Shown here piece by piece: positions 26,720 to 36,052 of a stretch of DNA of 64,000 nt (position 1 is the stretch's first letter; each line of letters opens with the position of its first letter). The notes beneath the pieces are model-generated. The model was not told the DNA's origin and ran no database searches. It saw nothing but the letters and a program-made list of their open reading frames with translations. The translations under genes were made by a program, and so were the position numbers. Source of the DNA: Ga0077527 sp945862135 (lineage in GTDB: Bacteria > Pseudomonadota > Gammaproteobacteria > Burkholderiales > SG8-41); the NCBI GenBank assembly GCA_964203275.1, contig CAXNMF010000009.1:61760-125759 (forward strand), read 5' to 3'.

Positions 26720-28693
26720 TTATGCAGCCGCAGGTGCCGTCGCGGCGGACACCGCAGCCGTGGCACTCACGCGATAACGACGATCAATCACGGCAAAAAA
26801 TCCGCCCAGCGCCATCAACAGGCACCCGCCCCAGATCCAGTCGACGAACGGTTTGTAATAAACCCGTACCGTCCACGCATCACCACCAACGGATTCACCC
26901 AGCGCAACATACAGATCGCGGGTAAACCCGGCGTCAATCGCTGCCTCTGTCATCGGCATGCGCTGCGCCAGATAAATCCGTTTCTCCGGATACAGTTTGC
27001 GCAACTCTTTCCCGTCGCGCAGTATCGTCATCGTCCCGCGCGCAGCCATGTAATTCGGCCCCTTCACGTCCGACACGCTGTCGAAACGAACCTCGTAACC
27101 CGCAACCGATACGACATCGCCCGTCTCCATCTTCACGTCCAGCTCGGTTTCGTAACCTTTCACCAGCGTGACGCCGACAATGAACACCGCGACACCGCAG
27201 TGTGCAAGCAGCATGCCGTAATAACCTGCGGGCTGGGTACGCAACTTCGACCACAGCGTTCGCGTCGCACCCACACTCAGACGCGCATGCAGATTGACCA
27301 CCGCTGTAGTCACAATCCACAACGCCAGCAACAGTCCGAAAGCGACCAATGGCCGCCACGTGCCCAGAGTAAACGACAGCAACAGCGCCGTGACGAGACT
27401 GATGCCGAACGCCCAGCGCACGCGTTTCAGCAACTCCGGCAATGCCGCCTGCTTCCAGCGCGCCAGCGGGGCGATGCCCATCAGGAACAATGCCGGCGTC
27501 ATCAACGGCACGAATACGGATTCAAAATACGGCGGACCGACGGACAACTTGCCAAGACCCAGCGCATCGAGAAACAGCGGATACAGCGTGCCCAGCATCA
27601 CCGAACCTGCGGCTGCCATCAGCAATACGTTGTTGGTCAGCAACAGCGATTCGCGGGAAATCATCTCAAAACGGCCGCCGCCGCGGACGGTCGGGGCACG
27701 CCAGGCAAACAGCAGCAGCGAACCGCCGATGACGACGGCAAGGAAAGCGAGAATGAAAACTCCGCGCTTGGGGTCAGTCGCAAAGGCATGCACCGACGTC
27801 AGCACGCCGGAACGCACGAGGAAGGTGCCCAGCAGCGACATCGAAAAGGCGCAGATCGCCAGCAGCACGGTCCAGATGCGGAAGCTGCCGCGTTTTTCAG
27901 TGACAACCAGCGAATGAATCAGCGCAGTGCCCACCAGCCACGGCATGAATGAAGCGTTCTCCACCGGATCCCAGAACCACCAGCCGCCCCAGCCCAGTTC
28001 GTAATAGGCCCACCAGCTGCCGAGCGCAATGCCGATGGTGAGGAACATCCAGGCCACGGTGGTCCACGGCCTTGACCAGCGTGCCCATGCCGCATCCAGA
28101 CGGCCGCTGAGCAGCGCCGCCATCGCAAACGCATATGCGACGGAGAACCCGACATAACCCATGTAAAGCATCGGCGGATGCAGCACCATGCCCGGATCCT
28201 GCAACAGCGGATTCAGGTCGCGCCCCTCCGCCGGACCCGGAAACAGGCGCTCGAATGGATTGGATGCAAACAGCATGAATGCAAGAAAACCGATGCTGAT
28301 CAGTGACATCACGCCCAGCACCCGTGCGCGCATGGTATCGGGCAAATGGCGACTGAACAGGCTCACCGCCAGCATCCACAGCGACAGCATCAGCACCCAA
28401 AGCAACAGCGAACCTTCATGGCCGCCCCACACGGCAGCAACCCGGTAGTGCAGGGGCAGCGCGGTGTTGGAATGATTCGCGACATACGCCACCGAGAAAT
28501 CGTTGTTGACGAACGCGTGCGTCAACGCCGCAAACGCGATCACCACGAACAGGCACTGGCCCTGCGCCGCAGGACGGGCAAAACCGATCCAGTTGCGTCG
28601 TCCGGAAGCAGCGCCCATCAGCGCCAGCGGACCGCCGGCCAGCGCCAGGCAGAACGCGATGATCAATGCAAAGTGGCCAAGCTCCGGAATCAT
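26720..28693 (-). CDS. ccmF: Haem lyase CcmF
   Basis: A 657-residue membrane protein with about 14-15 helices that attaches haem to apocytochrome c. The haem-handling tryptophan-rich motif is GWGGWWFWDPVENASFMPWL, and flanking His-rich loops (VWGGHEGSLLLWV and the C-terminal GVAVFIVGVTL region) match CcmF. Length agrees with the family. Its stop and start overlap neighbours closely (start overlaps the ccmE stop by four bases). Confidence 0.96.
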   Translation of the reverse strand: MIPELGHFALIIAFCLALAGGPLALMGAASGRRNWIGFARPAAQGQCLFVVIAFAALTHAFVNNDFSVAYVANHSNTALPLHYRVAAVWGGHEGSLLLWVLMLSLWMLAVSLFSRHLPDTMRARVLGVMSLISIGFLAFMLFASNPFERLFPGPAEGRDLNPLLQDPGMVLHPPMLYMGYVGFSVAYAFAMAALLSGRLDAAWARWSRPWTTVAWMFLTIGIALGSWWAYYELGWGGWWFWDPVENASFMPWLVGTALIHSLVVTEKRGSFRIWTVLLAICAFSMSLLGTFLVRSGVLTSVHAFATDPKRGVFILAFLAVVIGGSLLLFAWRAPTVRGGGRFEMISRESLLLTNNVLLMAAAGSVMLGTLYPLFLDALGLGKLSVGPPYFESVFVPLMTPALFLMGIAPLARWKQAALPELLKRVRWAFGISLVTALLLSFTLGTWRPLVAFGLLLALWIVTTAVVNLHARLSVGATRTLWSKLRTQPAGYYGMLLAHCGVAVFIVGVTLVKGYETELDVKMETGDVVSVAGYEVRFDSVSDVKGPNYMAARGTMTILRDGKELRKLYPEKRIYLAQRMPMTEAAIDAGFTRDLYVALGESVGGDAWTVRVYYKPFVDWIWGGCLLMALGGFFAVIDRRYRVSATAAVSAATAPAAA

Positions 28694-29127
28694 TTTTTCT
28701 TCCCTCCGTGGGCCTTCTCAAGCGCTTCGGCCGCCTCGGGCGGCATGTAGTTTTCATCGTGCTTCGCCAATACTTGCTCGGCCCGAAATACACCGTCAGC
28801 CTCGAGCCTTCCCTGCGCGACAACGCCTTTGCCTTCGCTGAACAGGTCCGGCAGGATGCCACGATAAACCACCTGTATCGTATGCGCCGTGTCAGTGACG
28901 GCAAAACGCACGGTGACGCCATCCTTGTCGCGGGCCACGGTGCCGTTCTGCACCAGTCCGCCGAGACGGAAACTGCGCCCAACCGGCGCCTCCTTGCTGA
29001 CAATCTGCGACGGGCTGAAGAAGAACACCAGATTGCTCTGGAACGCATTCAGTACCAGCGCCACAGCCCCGCCGAGCGCCAGCAAAGCCGCGGCGATCGC
29101 AATAAACCGTTTATGTCGGGGTTTCAA
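28690..29127 (-). CDS. ccmE: Cytochrome c-type biogenesis haem chaperone CcmE
   Basis: CcmE carries haem covalently on a His before passing it to CcmF. I chose the TTG at 29127, which gives the usual MKPRHKRFIAIAAAL start and has GGAG six bases upstream; a GTG at 29157 would add ten residues. A membrane anchor follows, then the OB-fold domain (FFFSPSQIV, RLGGLVQNGTV, TVRFAVTD, VVYRGILPDLF) and VLAKHDENYMP, where the His of the HxxxY motif binds haem. The tail ends Lys-rich. It overlaps the end of ccmD by 17 bp (47 bp with the GTG start). Confidence 0.93.
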   Translation of the reverse strand: MKPRHKRFIAIAAALLALGGAVALVLNAFQSNLVFFFSPSQIVSKEAPVGRSFRLGGLVQNGTVARDKDGVTVRFAVTDTAHTIQVVYRGILPDLFSEGKGVVAQGRLEADGVFRAEQVLAKHDENYMPPEAAEALEKAHGGKKK

Positions 29128-29281
29128 ACTTGTCTCCGTTACGTCCACGCGCCTCACGTTCCCCCAACACGAGGCTCAGCATTTCGCCGCCCATGCACAG
29201 CAGTGTTACCGCAAACGAGCCCCACACGTAGAGTGCATAGCCGCCCATCGCCCAGAACTCCGCCCAACTTGCCCATTGCAT
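29111..29281 (-). CDS. ccmD: Haem exporter protein CcmD
   Basis: A 56-residue single-helix protein that helps release holo-CcmE from CcmABC. It reads MQWASWAEFWAMGGYALYVWGSF followed by a hydrophobic stretch and a charged tail (GEREARGRNGDK), the normal CcmD pattern. It lies between ccmC (5 bp away) and ccmE. I placed the start at the ATG at 29281. Confidence 0.9.
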   Translation of the reverse strand: MQWASWAEFWAMGGYALYVWGSFAVTLLCMGGEMLSLVLGEREARGRNGDKFETPT

Positions 29282-29286
29282 GATGC

Positions 29287-30009
29287 CTACTCCTCCACTG
29301 CCGCACGGGGTTCGCGTTCGCGAATGATCGACCGCGCCCGCAGCAAAGCCGCCGCTACACTGTACATCCAGAAGGCCAGCGCCAGCAGCAACATGCCCAG
29401 CAACATCGTTGTCGCCATTTTTGGTGCACTTTTCAGACTGACCGATGCGCCCTGATGCAGCGTGTTCCACCACACCACGGAAAAATAAATGATCGGGATG
29501 TTGACCACGCCGACCAGCGCCAGCACGGCGCCGGCACGATCAGCTCGACGGTCATCTTCAATGGCGGCAGTCAATGACAGAAAACCAATATAGAGAAACA
29601 GAAGAATCAGTTCCGATGTCAGTCGAGCGTCCCAGACCCACCACGTACCCCAGGTCGGTTTACCCCACAACGCACCGGTCCACAGCGCCAGGAAAGTGAA
29701 CATCGCACCGGTTGGTGCCAGCGCCCGGGCCATCATGCCTGACAGTCGGGTGTTAAACACCAATCCCGCGCCGGCCCAGCCGGCCATCACCAGATAGATG
29801 AACATCGACATCCAGGCCGCGGGCACATGGATGAAGATGATGCGATAGGACTCACCCTGCTGAAAATCCGTCGGCGCGACAAAAAAAGCGACGTACAGCC
29901 CGGTGATGCCGAACAGCGCCGCCGCTGCAATAAACCACGGCACCATGCGACCCGCCAACGGATAGAAGCTGTGCGGTGAGGAATATTTGAACCAGTTGAT
30001 CGCAGACAA
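29287..30009 (-). CDS. ccmC: Haem exporter protein CcmC
   Basis: A 240-residue membrane protein with six helices that loads haem onto CcmE. The tryptophan-rich motif GKPTWGTWWVWDARLTSELILLFLY and the flanking His residues (IFIHVPAAWMSMF and NTLHQGASV) identify CcmC. It is separated from ccmB by a 165-bp AT-rich gap that carries a near-consensus FNR-type box, unlike the tight spacing in the rest of the operon. Confidence 0.96.
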   Translation of the reverse strand: MSAINWFKYSSPHSFYPLAGRMVPWFIAAAALFGITGLYVAFFVAPTDFQQGESYRIIFIHVPAAWMSMFIYLVMAGWAGAGLVFNTRLSGMMARALAPTGAMFTFLALWTGALWGKPTWGTWWVWDARLTSELILLFLYIGFLSLTAAIEDDRRADRAGAVLALVGVVNIPIIYFSVVWWNTLHQGASVSLKSAPKMATTMLLGMLLLALAFWMYSVAAALLRARSIIREREPRAAVEE

Positions 30010-30174
30010 GACAGTTACCGGGTTTATTCAAAAAGGGACTGGAAACCGATGTCCTTAGATCCCGCAGCCCCTGGCATCATAAGGCATAGCAACAATATGT
30101 TTCAGATGCGGCAAGATAGAATAAGACCGTATTTTATCTCTATGATTTAAATCAAATTTAACTCGACGAGCTGG
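30010..30174. other. AT-rich gap inside the ccm operon
   Basis: This 165-bp spacer between ccmB and ccmC has no coding frame. Its ccmB-proximal half is AT-rich and holds an FNR/Anr-like box and a TATCTT -10-like element, both read on the minus strand toward ccmC. Confidence 0.5.
30142..30155 (-). promoter_or_regulatory. FNR/Anr-type box ahead of ccmC
   Basis: On the minus strand the site reads TTGATTTAAATCAT. It matches the FNR/Anr consensus TTGATnnnnATCAA in nine of ten positions. The sequence TATCTT (30118-30113) lies about 33 bases downstream centre to centre, near the geometry of a class II activated promoter (site at about -41.5). This suggests that ccmC-ccmI can be turned up when oxygen is low. 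Confidence 0.6.
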
Positions 30175-30840
30175 TCACTCAAGCGAAATGCGCAATGCCG
30201 CAGCGGCAGCCCACGGCGACAGCGCCATGCTGGTCAGCAACAAGGCCCCAAGTATCGAAAAATGAGGCGTCACCGCAAGGCCGGATGCATGGGCGCCGCT
30301 GGCCGCAGCACCGAACAACAGCACAGGGATATACAGCGGCAAGACCAGCAGCGCGAGCAGCACACTGCCGGCGCGCAATCCGACTGTCAGTGCAGCGCCG
30401 ATCGCGCCAATCAGGCTGAGCACCGGTGTACCGAGCAGTAATGCACCAGTCAACACTGCAATCTCCTTACCTTCAAGTCCGAACTGCAACCCCAGCAGCG
30501 GCGACAGCAGCACCAGTGGCAATCCACTTGTCAGCCAATGAGCAAACACCTTGCCAGTAACCACCAGCCACAGCGGCTCTGCCGCCAGCAGCATCTGCTC
30601 CAGCGTGCCGTCCAGATGATCCGCAGCAAATAAACGCCCCAGCGACAGCAGTGTCGCCAGCAGTGCAGCCACCCACAACACGCCGCTCGCGATCAGCCGC
30701 AGCGTTCCGGGTTCAGGTCCGACGCCCAACGGAAACAGGCTGACAACCATGACAAAGAAAAACAGCGAAGACAGCGCATCGGAGCGCCGGCGCCAAGCGA
30801 TCCACAGATCCCGTTGAACGATGCGTGTCCAAATCGACAT
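30175..30840 (-). CDS. ccmB: Haem exporter permease CcmB
   Basis: A 221-residue membrane protein with six helices, the permease of the CcmAB ABC module. It begins TRIVQRDLWIAWRRRSDALSSLFFFV, as CcmB does, and has SLGRLFAADHLDGTLEQMLLA and LPLYIPVLLFGAAA, both characteristic. It starts three bases before the ccmA stop region and follows it on the same strand. Confidence 0.95.
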   Translation of the reverse strand: MSIWTRIVQRDLWIAWRRRSDALSSLFFFVMVVSLFPLGVGPEPGTLRLIASGVLWVAALLATLLSLGRLFAADHLDGTLEQMLLAAEPLWLVVTGKVFAHWLTSGLPLVLLSPLLGLQFGLEGKEIAVLTGALLLGTPVLSLIGAIGAALTVGLRAGSVLLALLVLPLYIPVLLFGAAASGAHASGLAVTPHFSILGALLLTSMALSPWAAAAALRISLE

Positions 30841-30842
30841 GG

Positions 30843-31463
30843 CTATACCGGGATACTGATTGAAAGGAGTTCGGCAGCAACCGTAAACGGCTGGTGACTG
30901 GTCATCACCACCACCGCACCGGAGGCCAGCCGCGCATCAATCAGCGACAGCACACAATCTGTTGCAACCGTATCGAGCGCCGCCAGTGGCTCATCGAGCA
31001 CCCATAGTGAAGCGTCGTGGTCAGGCAGCGCCAACCGCGCCAGAGCCACACGACGCCGCTGGCCTTGCGACAGCACACGCACCGGAAGATGGACAAACTT
31101 GGCCAGGCCCAGTTTGTCCAGAGCATCACGTGCCGCAGCCGATGTAATGTGAACCCCGGACAAGGCTGCGGCGAATATCAGATTTTCCTCGGCGCTGAAC
31201 TCATCCTTGACGCCTGCAAGGTGCCCGACATAACGCAACTCGCGCCAGTAGACGTCGCGCTGCTGCTGAATCGTTTTGTCGCGCCACATCACTTCCCCGC
31301 CACTGGGCAGCAACAGCCCGCAGAGAATCCGCATCAAGCTGGTCTTGCCTGCGCCATTGGCACCGGAGACACGCAGCAGGGTGCCGGACGGAACGGAGAA
31401 CGACAGATTCGCGAAAAGATGGCGGCCGCCGCGCACACAATCCAGACCCTGAGCCGCTAGCAT
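30843..31463 (-). CDS. ccmA: Haem exporter ATP-binding protein CcmA
   Basis: A 206-residue ABC ATPase. Walker A GANGAGKTSL, signature LSQGQRRRVALARL, Walker B LWVLDEPLAAL and H-loop MTSHQPF are all present. In the CcmABCD complex ATP use drives release of haem-loaded CcmE. It is nine bases downstream of the MFS gene on the same strand, so the ccm genes could share a transcript with it. Confidence 0.95.
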   Translation of the reverse strand: MLAAQGLDCVRGGRHLFANLSFSVPSGTLLRVSGANGAGKTSLMRILCGLLLPSGGEVMWRDKTIQQQRDVYWRELRYVGHLAGVKDEFSAEENLIFAAALSGVHITSAAARDALDKLGLAKFVHLPVRVLSQGQRRRVALARLALPDHDASLWVLDEPLAALDTVATDCVLSLIDARLASGAVVVMTSHQPFTVAAELLSISIPV

Positions 31464-31472
31464 GTTAGTACT

Positions 31473-32662
31473 CTAGCCATGAGTACGGCCCTTGTTGGCA
31501 TAAATCCAGCGCGCCAGCGGCGACAGCACACCAAATATGCCGATACTGGCAAAAGCCAGTCCCCACGCCGTGATGCTTTGATTGCCTCCGGCAAGGTCCA
31601 GCGTCATGCCAAACACCAATGGGGCCAGAAAGGCCGTGCTGAATCCTATAAATGAATAAACCGCCATCATCGCCCCGCGCATTTCCGGAGGCGTACTGGC
31701 AACCGCACCCGAGGTCAGGGCACCGGAATCCCCGAGCATCGCACCGTAATGCACCATCATCAGCAGCACGACGACATACCAGGGCCAGGCCGCGGTAAAA
31801 CCGATCAGGCAGGCGATCAGGCCGGACAAGGTCATGAACAGGAAAATGATGCGCTGACGGCCGAAACGCAAGGCCAGTTCGTTGCCGGTTACGCTGAACA
31901 CCGGGCCCAGTACATTGATCATCGCCGCCAGCGTCGCCGCGCTCAGCGCCATCGGCGCAGTCGCAGGCTGCAACGCAGCGCAGAACACCAGAAACGCGAC
32001 CATCCATGAACGCTGCCCAAACAATTCGTAGTTGTGCACCGCGTAACCGATGACATAGGGCAAGGTCTTGCGATTCTTCAGAACCGGGCGGAAATCGAGG
32101 AGCGCGCTGGTATGGTGCTCGGCCGGACGCATGCGGCCCATCGGCATGGCAAAGGTCACGAGCAAGTCCTGCAAGCACCGGCCCGACTCGCGCCGAACCA
32201 GAATGCCCAGTGCCAGTCGAGCGTGGCGCCGATTTTGCCTGCGACCAGAATCGATATCGTAGAACCAACGCCAAAACTCGCGGTGTAAAACGCCGTGGCG
32301 CGCGATTGTGCGGAACCTTCCAGATGATCGGTCAGCGCCTTCAGGCCCGGCATGTAAGTGCCGCCGAGTGCAGCGCCAATCAGGAATTGGGCAAAGGCTG
32401 CACTCCAGAAACCCTGTCCGAACATCGCGAAAAATGCCGCGCCGATACTGCCGATAAGACATGCAGCAAAATAGATGCGCCGCGAATCCATGCGATCAGT
32501 TAGGCTGGTCAGTACCGGAACCGAAACCATGTAGCCGGCAAACAGGAAACCGCTGATCGCGCCTGCCTCGGAATTCGAAAGCGCCCAGTCACGCTGCAAC
32601 TGCGGCAGCAGTGTGGTGTAGGCGGCAAAGCCGGTCATCGACAGGACTTCCGCGCCGCACAT
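31473..32662 (-). CDS. Major facilitator superfamily transporter (two frameshifts)
   Basis: A 12-helix MFS carrier. The start MCGAEVLSMTGFAAYTTLLP reads as the first helix; the nearest ATG is 32662, but no good ribosome site is seen. The first half has the MFS loop pattern (LTDRMDSRRIYF) and LIGAALGGTYMPGLKALTDHL. Two extra bases, near 32188 and 32163, break the frame; without them the text reads FGAVGPVLAGLLVTFAMP and the gene encodes 395 residues. The second half ends LAFASIGIFGVLSPLARWI. Substrate unknown. Confidence 0.82.
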
Positions 32663-32691
32663 CGTGAGCGTCAGCCGTGGCAGCAGAGTGC

Positions 32692-33316
32692 TTACGGGCT
32701 GTCACTCAGATTGCCCCGGCGTCGCGCAGCAGCTTCGTCCATCGCCTCGGCAATCCTGCGGTAGCCGTCGGCATTGGGATGAATCGGATCGGATTTCAGT
32801 TCCGGTTTATAGAGCACGCTGGTCACGACCTTGCCTTCGTAGGGGATGTCGAAATCCTTTGCCAGCTTAGCGTAGAACTCCGGTGCGCTGGTAATCAGCC
32901 CCGGAGCGGGTACGCCAACAAGCACGGCATCAATACCACGTGAGCGTATCTCCTTGAGTATGGCGCGCAAGTTGGATTCGATCGCGTCCTGTGGCTGCTT
33001 GCGCAGCATGTCATTTCCGCCCAGGCATACGATGACCAGACGCGGCCGATGTTCATCAAGAACGCCGGGCAAGACGCTGCAGACCGCCGGCGGACTGCTC
33101 TCCGGGAATTCCGGCGCGCACCACAGTACGGCCAAGCAGTTGAGACAGCACGGCGGGATAACTTTCCTCTGCCTTGGCGCCGGTTCCGTAAGTCAGGCTG
33201 TCACCAAACGCCAGCACGACATCAGAAGCGGCAAGTTTCGCCACACGGGGAGTGCTGCCACTGCATCCGGTAAGTATTGCGAATGCGGTTACCACAGCAA
33301 TGAGCCAGTGCCTCAC
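32692..33316 (-). CDS. GDSL/SGNH esterase, lipoprotein (one frameshift)
   Basis: A TesA-like hydrolase. It starts with GTG overlapping the stop of the gene upstream (33313), and has a lipoprotein signal with Cys18 in ILTGC. Catalytic blocks: AFGDSLTYG with Ser40, LGGNDML (block III) and DPIHPNADGYRRIA (block V, with Asp and His). One extra base near 33070 breaks the frame between block I and III. Corrected length is 207 residues. Substrate (lysophospholipid, ester or peptide) is not predictable. Confidence 0.85.
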
Positions 33317-34936
33317 GGCCGCTTTTCCTTCATCCGTCCACGCTTGAAGTCCCTGATGATCTCACGCGCCGCATTTCGGCCCGGCAACCCTGTCACGCCA
33401 CCGCCGGGATGGGTGCCGGCACCGCACAGATAAAGTCGGCTGACAGGCGAACGGTAATCCGCGTGACCCAGCACTGGCCTTGCAGTCCATAACTGATCCA
33501 GCGTCAGCGTACCGTGGAAAATGTCGCCCCCAATCAAGCCAAAGTCACGCTCAAGGTCCAGCGGTGAGAGTATTTTCCGGGCGATGACTGCATCCTTGAG
33601 GTTCGGTGCATAACGCGTCACGGTATCAATCACAAGATCCGCCGCGTCTTCGCGTATGTCATCCCAAGACAGCTTGTTTGGCAGCTCCGGGTTGAAATGC
33701 TGGCAGAACAGGCTGGCCACGTGCTGTCCGGCCGGCGCCAGCGTATCGTCGACCGTCGAAGGGATCAGCAACTCAACTACCGGCGCCCGGGAACAACCAT
33801 AGGTACGTGCATCAAAGTAAGCCTGCTCCATGTAAGCCAGCGAAGGAGCAAGAATTATTCCCGACTGATGATGCTCTGCAGGCTCGATTCCCGGCAAACA
33901 TTTGAAATCCGGAAGTTCACTCAATGCGACATTCATGCGGAATGTTGCCGAGCCGCACTTCCAGGCCTGCATCCGCTGCCGGAAATCGTTGTCCAGCACG
34001 GGGGCATCAATGAGTTTGAGATACAGCAGTTTCGGGTTGACGTTGGCAACTACACAGCGCGCCTCCATGACACGGCCGTCTTTCAGCTGCACGCCCTGCG
34101 CGCCACGCGAATCTACGCAAACATTGACCACCTCGGCGCCCGTATCGATGTGCACACCACGGGCGCGGGCCTCCGCTGCCATGGCCTGGGTGATGGCGCC
34201 CATGCCGCCGATGGCATGCCCCCAGATCGCCGCGCTTGCCGTTTACTTCGCCAAACACATGGTGCAGCAGAACATAGGCGGTACCGGGGGCGTAAGGACT
34301 CGCAAAGTTGCCGACAATGGCATCAAAGCCAAAGGCGGCCTTGATTGGCGCCGACTCAAACCAGAAGTCCAGCACATCGCCGGCGCTTTTGGTAAACAGG
34401 TCCAGCACATCGCGCCGGGCCGCCATGTCGAGTTTTTTGAATTGTCGGGCCGTCTTGATTGCAGACAGGAAATCCCTGAAATCCCCCCCAACGTTGGGCG
34501 GCGTCTCCAGCGTCAACTCGCGCAACACATCCGCCACCCGCTCAAGCATGGCGTAGTAGGCCGGCAAACGGGCGGCATCAGTCTGTGAAAATCGCGCCAC
34601 CTCCGCCTGAGTTGCCGCCAGGGACCCGCCGACCTTGAGATAGTCGGAATCGGAAAGCGGTAAAAAGTTGGAAATGGGCCGCTCAACAATGTGCAGACCG
34701 TGCTCGGCCAGGCGCAGATCACGGATAACCTGCGGGTTAAGCAGGCTTACCGTATAACTGGCGGTGGAGTTGCGGAAGCCCGGGTGAAATTCCTCGGTTA
34801 CTGCGGCGCCGCCCACCACAGGCCTGCGCTCAAGCACACGAACCTTCAGTCCGGCGGCGGCGAGATAGCAGGCGCAGGTCAGGCCGTTATGGCCGCCACC
34901 AACGATCAGTACATCGCAGGCTACGGGTGGGGGCAT
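33313..34936 (-). CDS. FAD-dependent oxidoreductase, PYROXD2/phytoene desaturase-like (one frameshift)
   Basis: A large flavoprotein of about 540 residues. N-terminal dinucleotide-binding motif DVLIVGGGHNGLTCACYLAAAGLKVRVLERR and GGAAVTEEFHPGFRNS mark the NAD(P)/FAD oxidoreductases related to CrtI and human PYROXD2. One extra base near 34228 splits it; the other frame continues GGMGAITQAMAAEARARGVHIDTGAEV and ends with GAGTHPGGGVTGLPGRNAA, the second FAD motif. It lies in a likely operon with the esterase, MFS and ccm genes. It does not sit near carotenoid genes, so a carotenoid role is unlikely. Confidence 0.85.
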
Positions 34937-34965
34937 GGGATGCGGGCTGCTTGCGTAGACGGAAA

Positions 34966-35042
34966 TGGCGCGCCCGAGACGATTCGAACGTCCGACCCCT
35001 GCCTTCGGAGGGCAGTACTCTATCCAGCTGAGCTACGGGCGC
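34966..35042 (-). tRNA. tRNA-Arg (anticodon CCG)
   Basis: A complete 77-base cloverleaf with encoded CCA. The acceptor stem GCGCCCG pairs with CGGGCGC, the T-loop is TTCGAAT, the D-arm is GCTCAGCTGGATAGAG and the anticodon stem CTGCC/GGCAG carries loop CTCCGAA, giving anticodon CCG (reads CGG). A TAGAAT on the minus strand at 35055-35060 could be the -10. Confidence 0.95.
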
Positions 35043-35083
35043 GTTGCGGCTCGGATTCTACCATGCCCCCTGCAGACGGCGGT

Positions 35084-35112
35084 TTTACCGGGCATGGCAA
35101 TGCCGATATAAT
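35084..35112 (+). promoter_or_regulatory. Sigma-70-type promoter of the cytochrome c gene
   Basis: TTTACC (35084-35089) and a perfect TATAAT (35107-35112) are separated by 17 bases, and the ATG of the cytochrome follows about 30 bases downstream. Confidence 0.6.
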
Positions 35113-35143
35113 TCGCGCTTTATTGAAGCACCGGGATATCGCA

Positions 35144-35968
35144 ATGAGCGAACACCATCAAACAGAGCACTCCTCGCCGATCAAAACGCCCAAGCAGCTG
35201 GCTATCGCCATCGTGCTGGCATTTGTCGTGCCTGTCGTTGTCATCATCATGCTGGCCCAACTGGCTGCCGATACCAAGAAATCCACTCTTTCACCGGACG
35301 CACAGGAAGAGGCTATCGCAAAGCGCCTCAAACCGGCCGGTGAAGTGGTCATCGCCGCAGCAGGCGGTGCACAGCAAATCCGGGACGGCAAATCAGTCGT
35401 TGAAATGGCCTGCGCTGCATGTCATGCAACCGGGGCCATGAATGCTCCGAAAATCGGGGACAAGGCTGCCTGGGGCAAGCTGACCGGACGCACCCTTGAA
35501 TCCCTGACAGCCAGCGCAATCAAGGGTATCCGGCAAATGCCTGCCCGTGGCGGTAATCCGGATCTCACGGATGTTGAAGTCGCGCGCGCCATCGTCTACA
35601 TGGCCAACCAGGGCGGAGCCAACTGGAAAGAACCTGCCGCTCCTGCAGCCCCAGCTGCTGCACCCGCAACCGCCGCCAGCGCTCCCGTTGCCGTTGCCTC
35701 AGCAGCAGCTACCAGCGGTGGCAACGAAGCCAAAGGCAAGGGCGTCTACGACGCCAGCTGTGCCGCCTGTCATGCTGCGGGTGTCGCCGGCGCGCCAAAA
35801 CCTGGCGACAAGGCGGCATGGGCTCCGCGCCTGAAAACCGGTAAAGACGCGCTGTATGCCTCTGTCATCAAAGGCAAGAATGCAATGCCACCGAAAGGCG
35901 GCAACCCTTCACTGACTGACGACGACATCAAAGCGGCCGTCGACTACCTGATGGGCCTGGCCAAGTAA
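35144..35968 (+). CDS. Dihaem cytochrome c5-like protein
   Basis: A 274-residue protein with one N-terminal membrane anchor (about 18-42) and two c5-type domains, each with a CAACH haem motif (C90-H94 and C206-H210). The domains are joined by a long Ala/Pro linker (about 165-195). Each domain has the same pattern after the haem, a GDKAAW segment and a distal Met ligand in a MPxxGGNP motif (RQMPARGGNP and NAMPPKGGNP), which shows internal duplication. Start at 35144 was chosen because an upstream open frame from 34691 is not coding. A membrane-bound electron carrier for the periplasm is the likely role. Confidence 0.93.
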   Translation: MSEHHQTEHSSPIKTPKQLAIAIVLAFVVPVVVIIMLAQLAADTKKSTLSPDAQEEAIAKRLKPAGEVVIAAAGGAQQIRDGKSVVEMACAACHATGAMNAPKIGDKAAWGKLTGRTLESLTASAIKGIRQMPARGGNPDLTDVEVARAIVYMANQGGANWKEPAAPAAPAAAPATAASAPVAVASAAATSGGNEAKGKGVYDASCAACHAAGVAGAPKPGDKAAWAPRLKTGKDALYASVIKGKNAMPPKGGNPSLTDDDIKAAVDYLMGLAK

Positions 35969-35997
35969 CGAAACTAGGACAGCGACATCATGAATGA

Positions 35998-36028
35998 CAA
36001 AAAGGCGCAGCGCTGCTGCGCCTTTTTG
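35998..36028 (+). terminator. Rho-independent terminator after the dihaem cytochrome
   Basis: A 13-bp inverted repeat (CAAAAAGGCGCAG with its complement) and a 5-base loop, ending in a T-run. It is about 30 bases past the cytochrome stop. Confidence 0.85.
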
Positions 36029-36052
36029 TTTTGAACTGGGACGGCAACGGGC

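Noticed and set aside
35990..36034. A 14-residue frame starting ATG near 35990
   Set aside because: It lies on the terminator hairpin after the cytochrome and has no ribosome site; chance frame.
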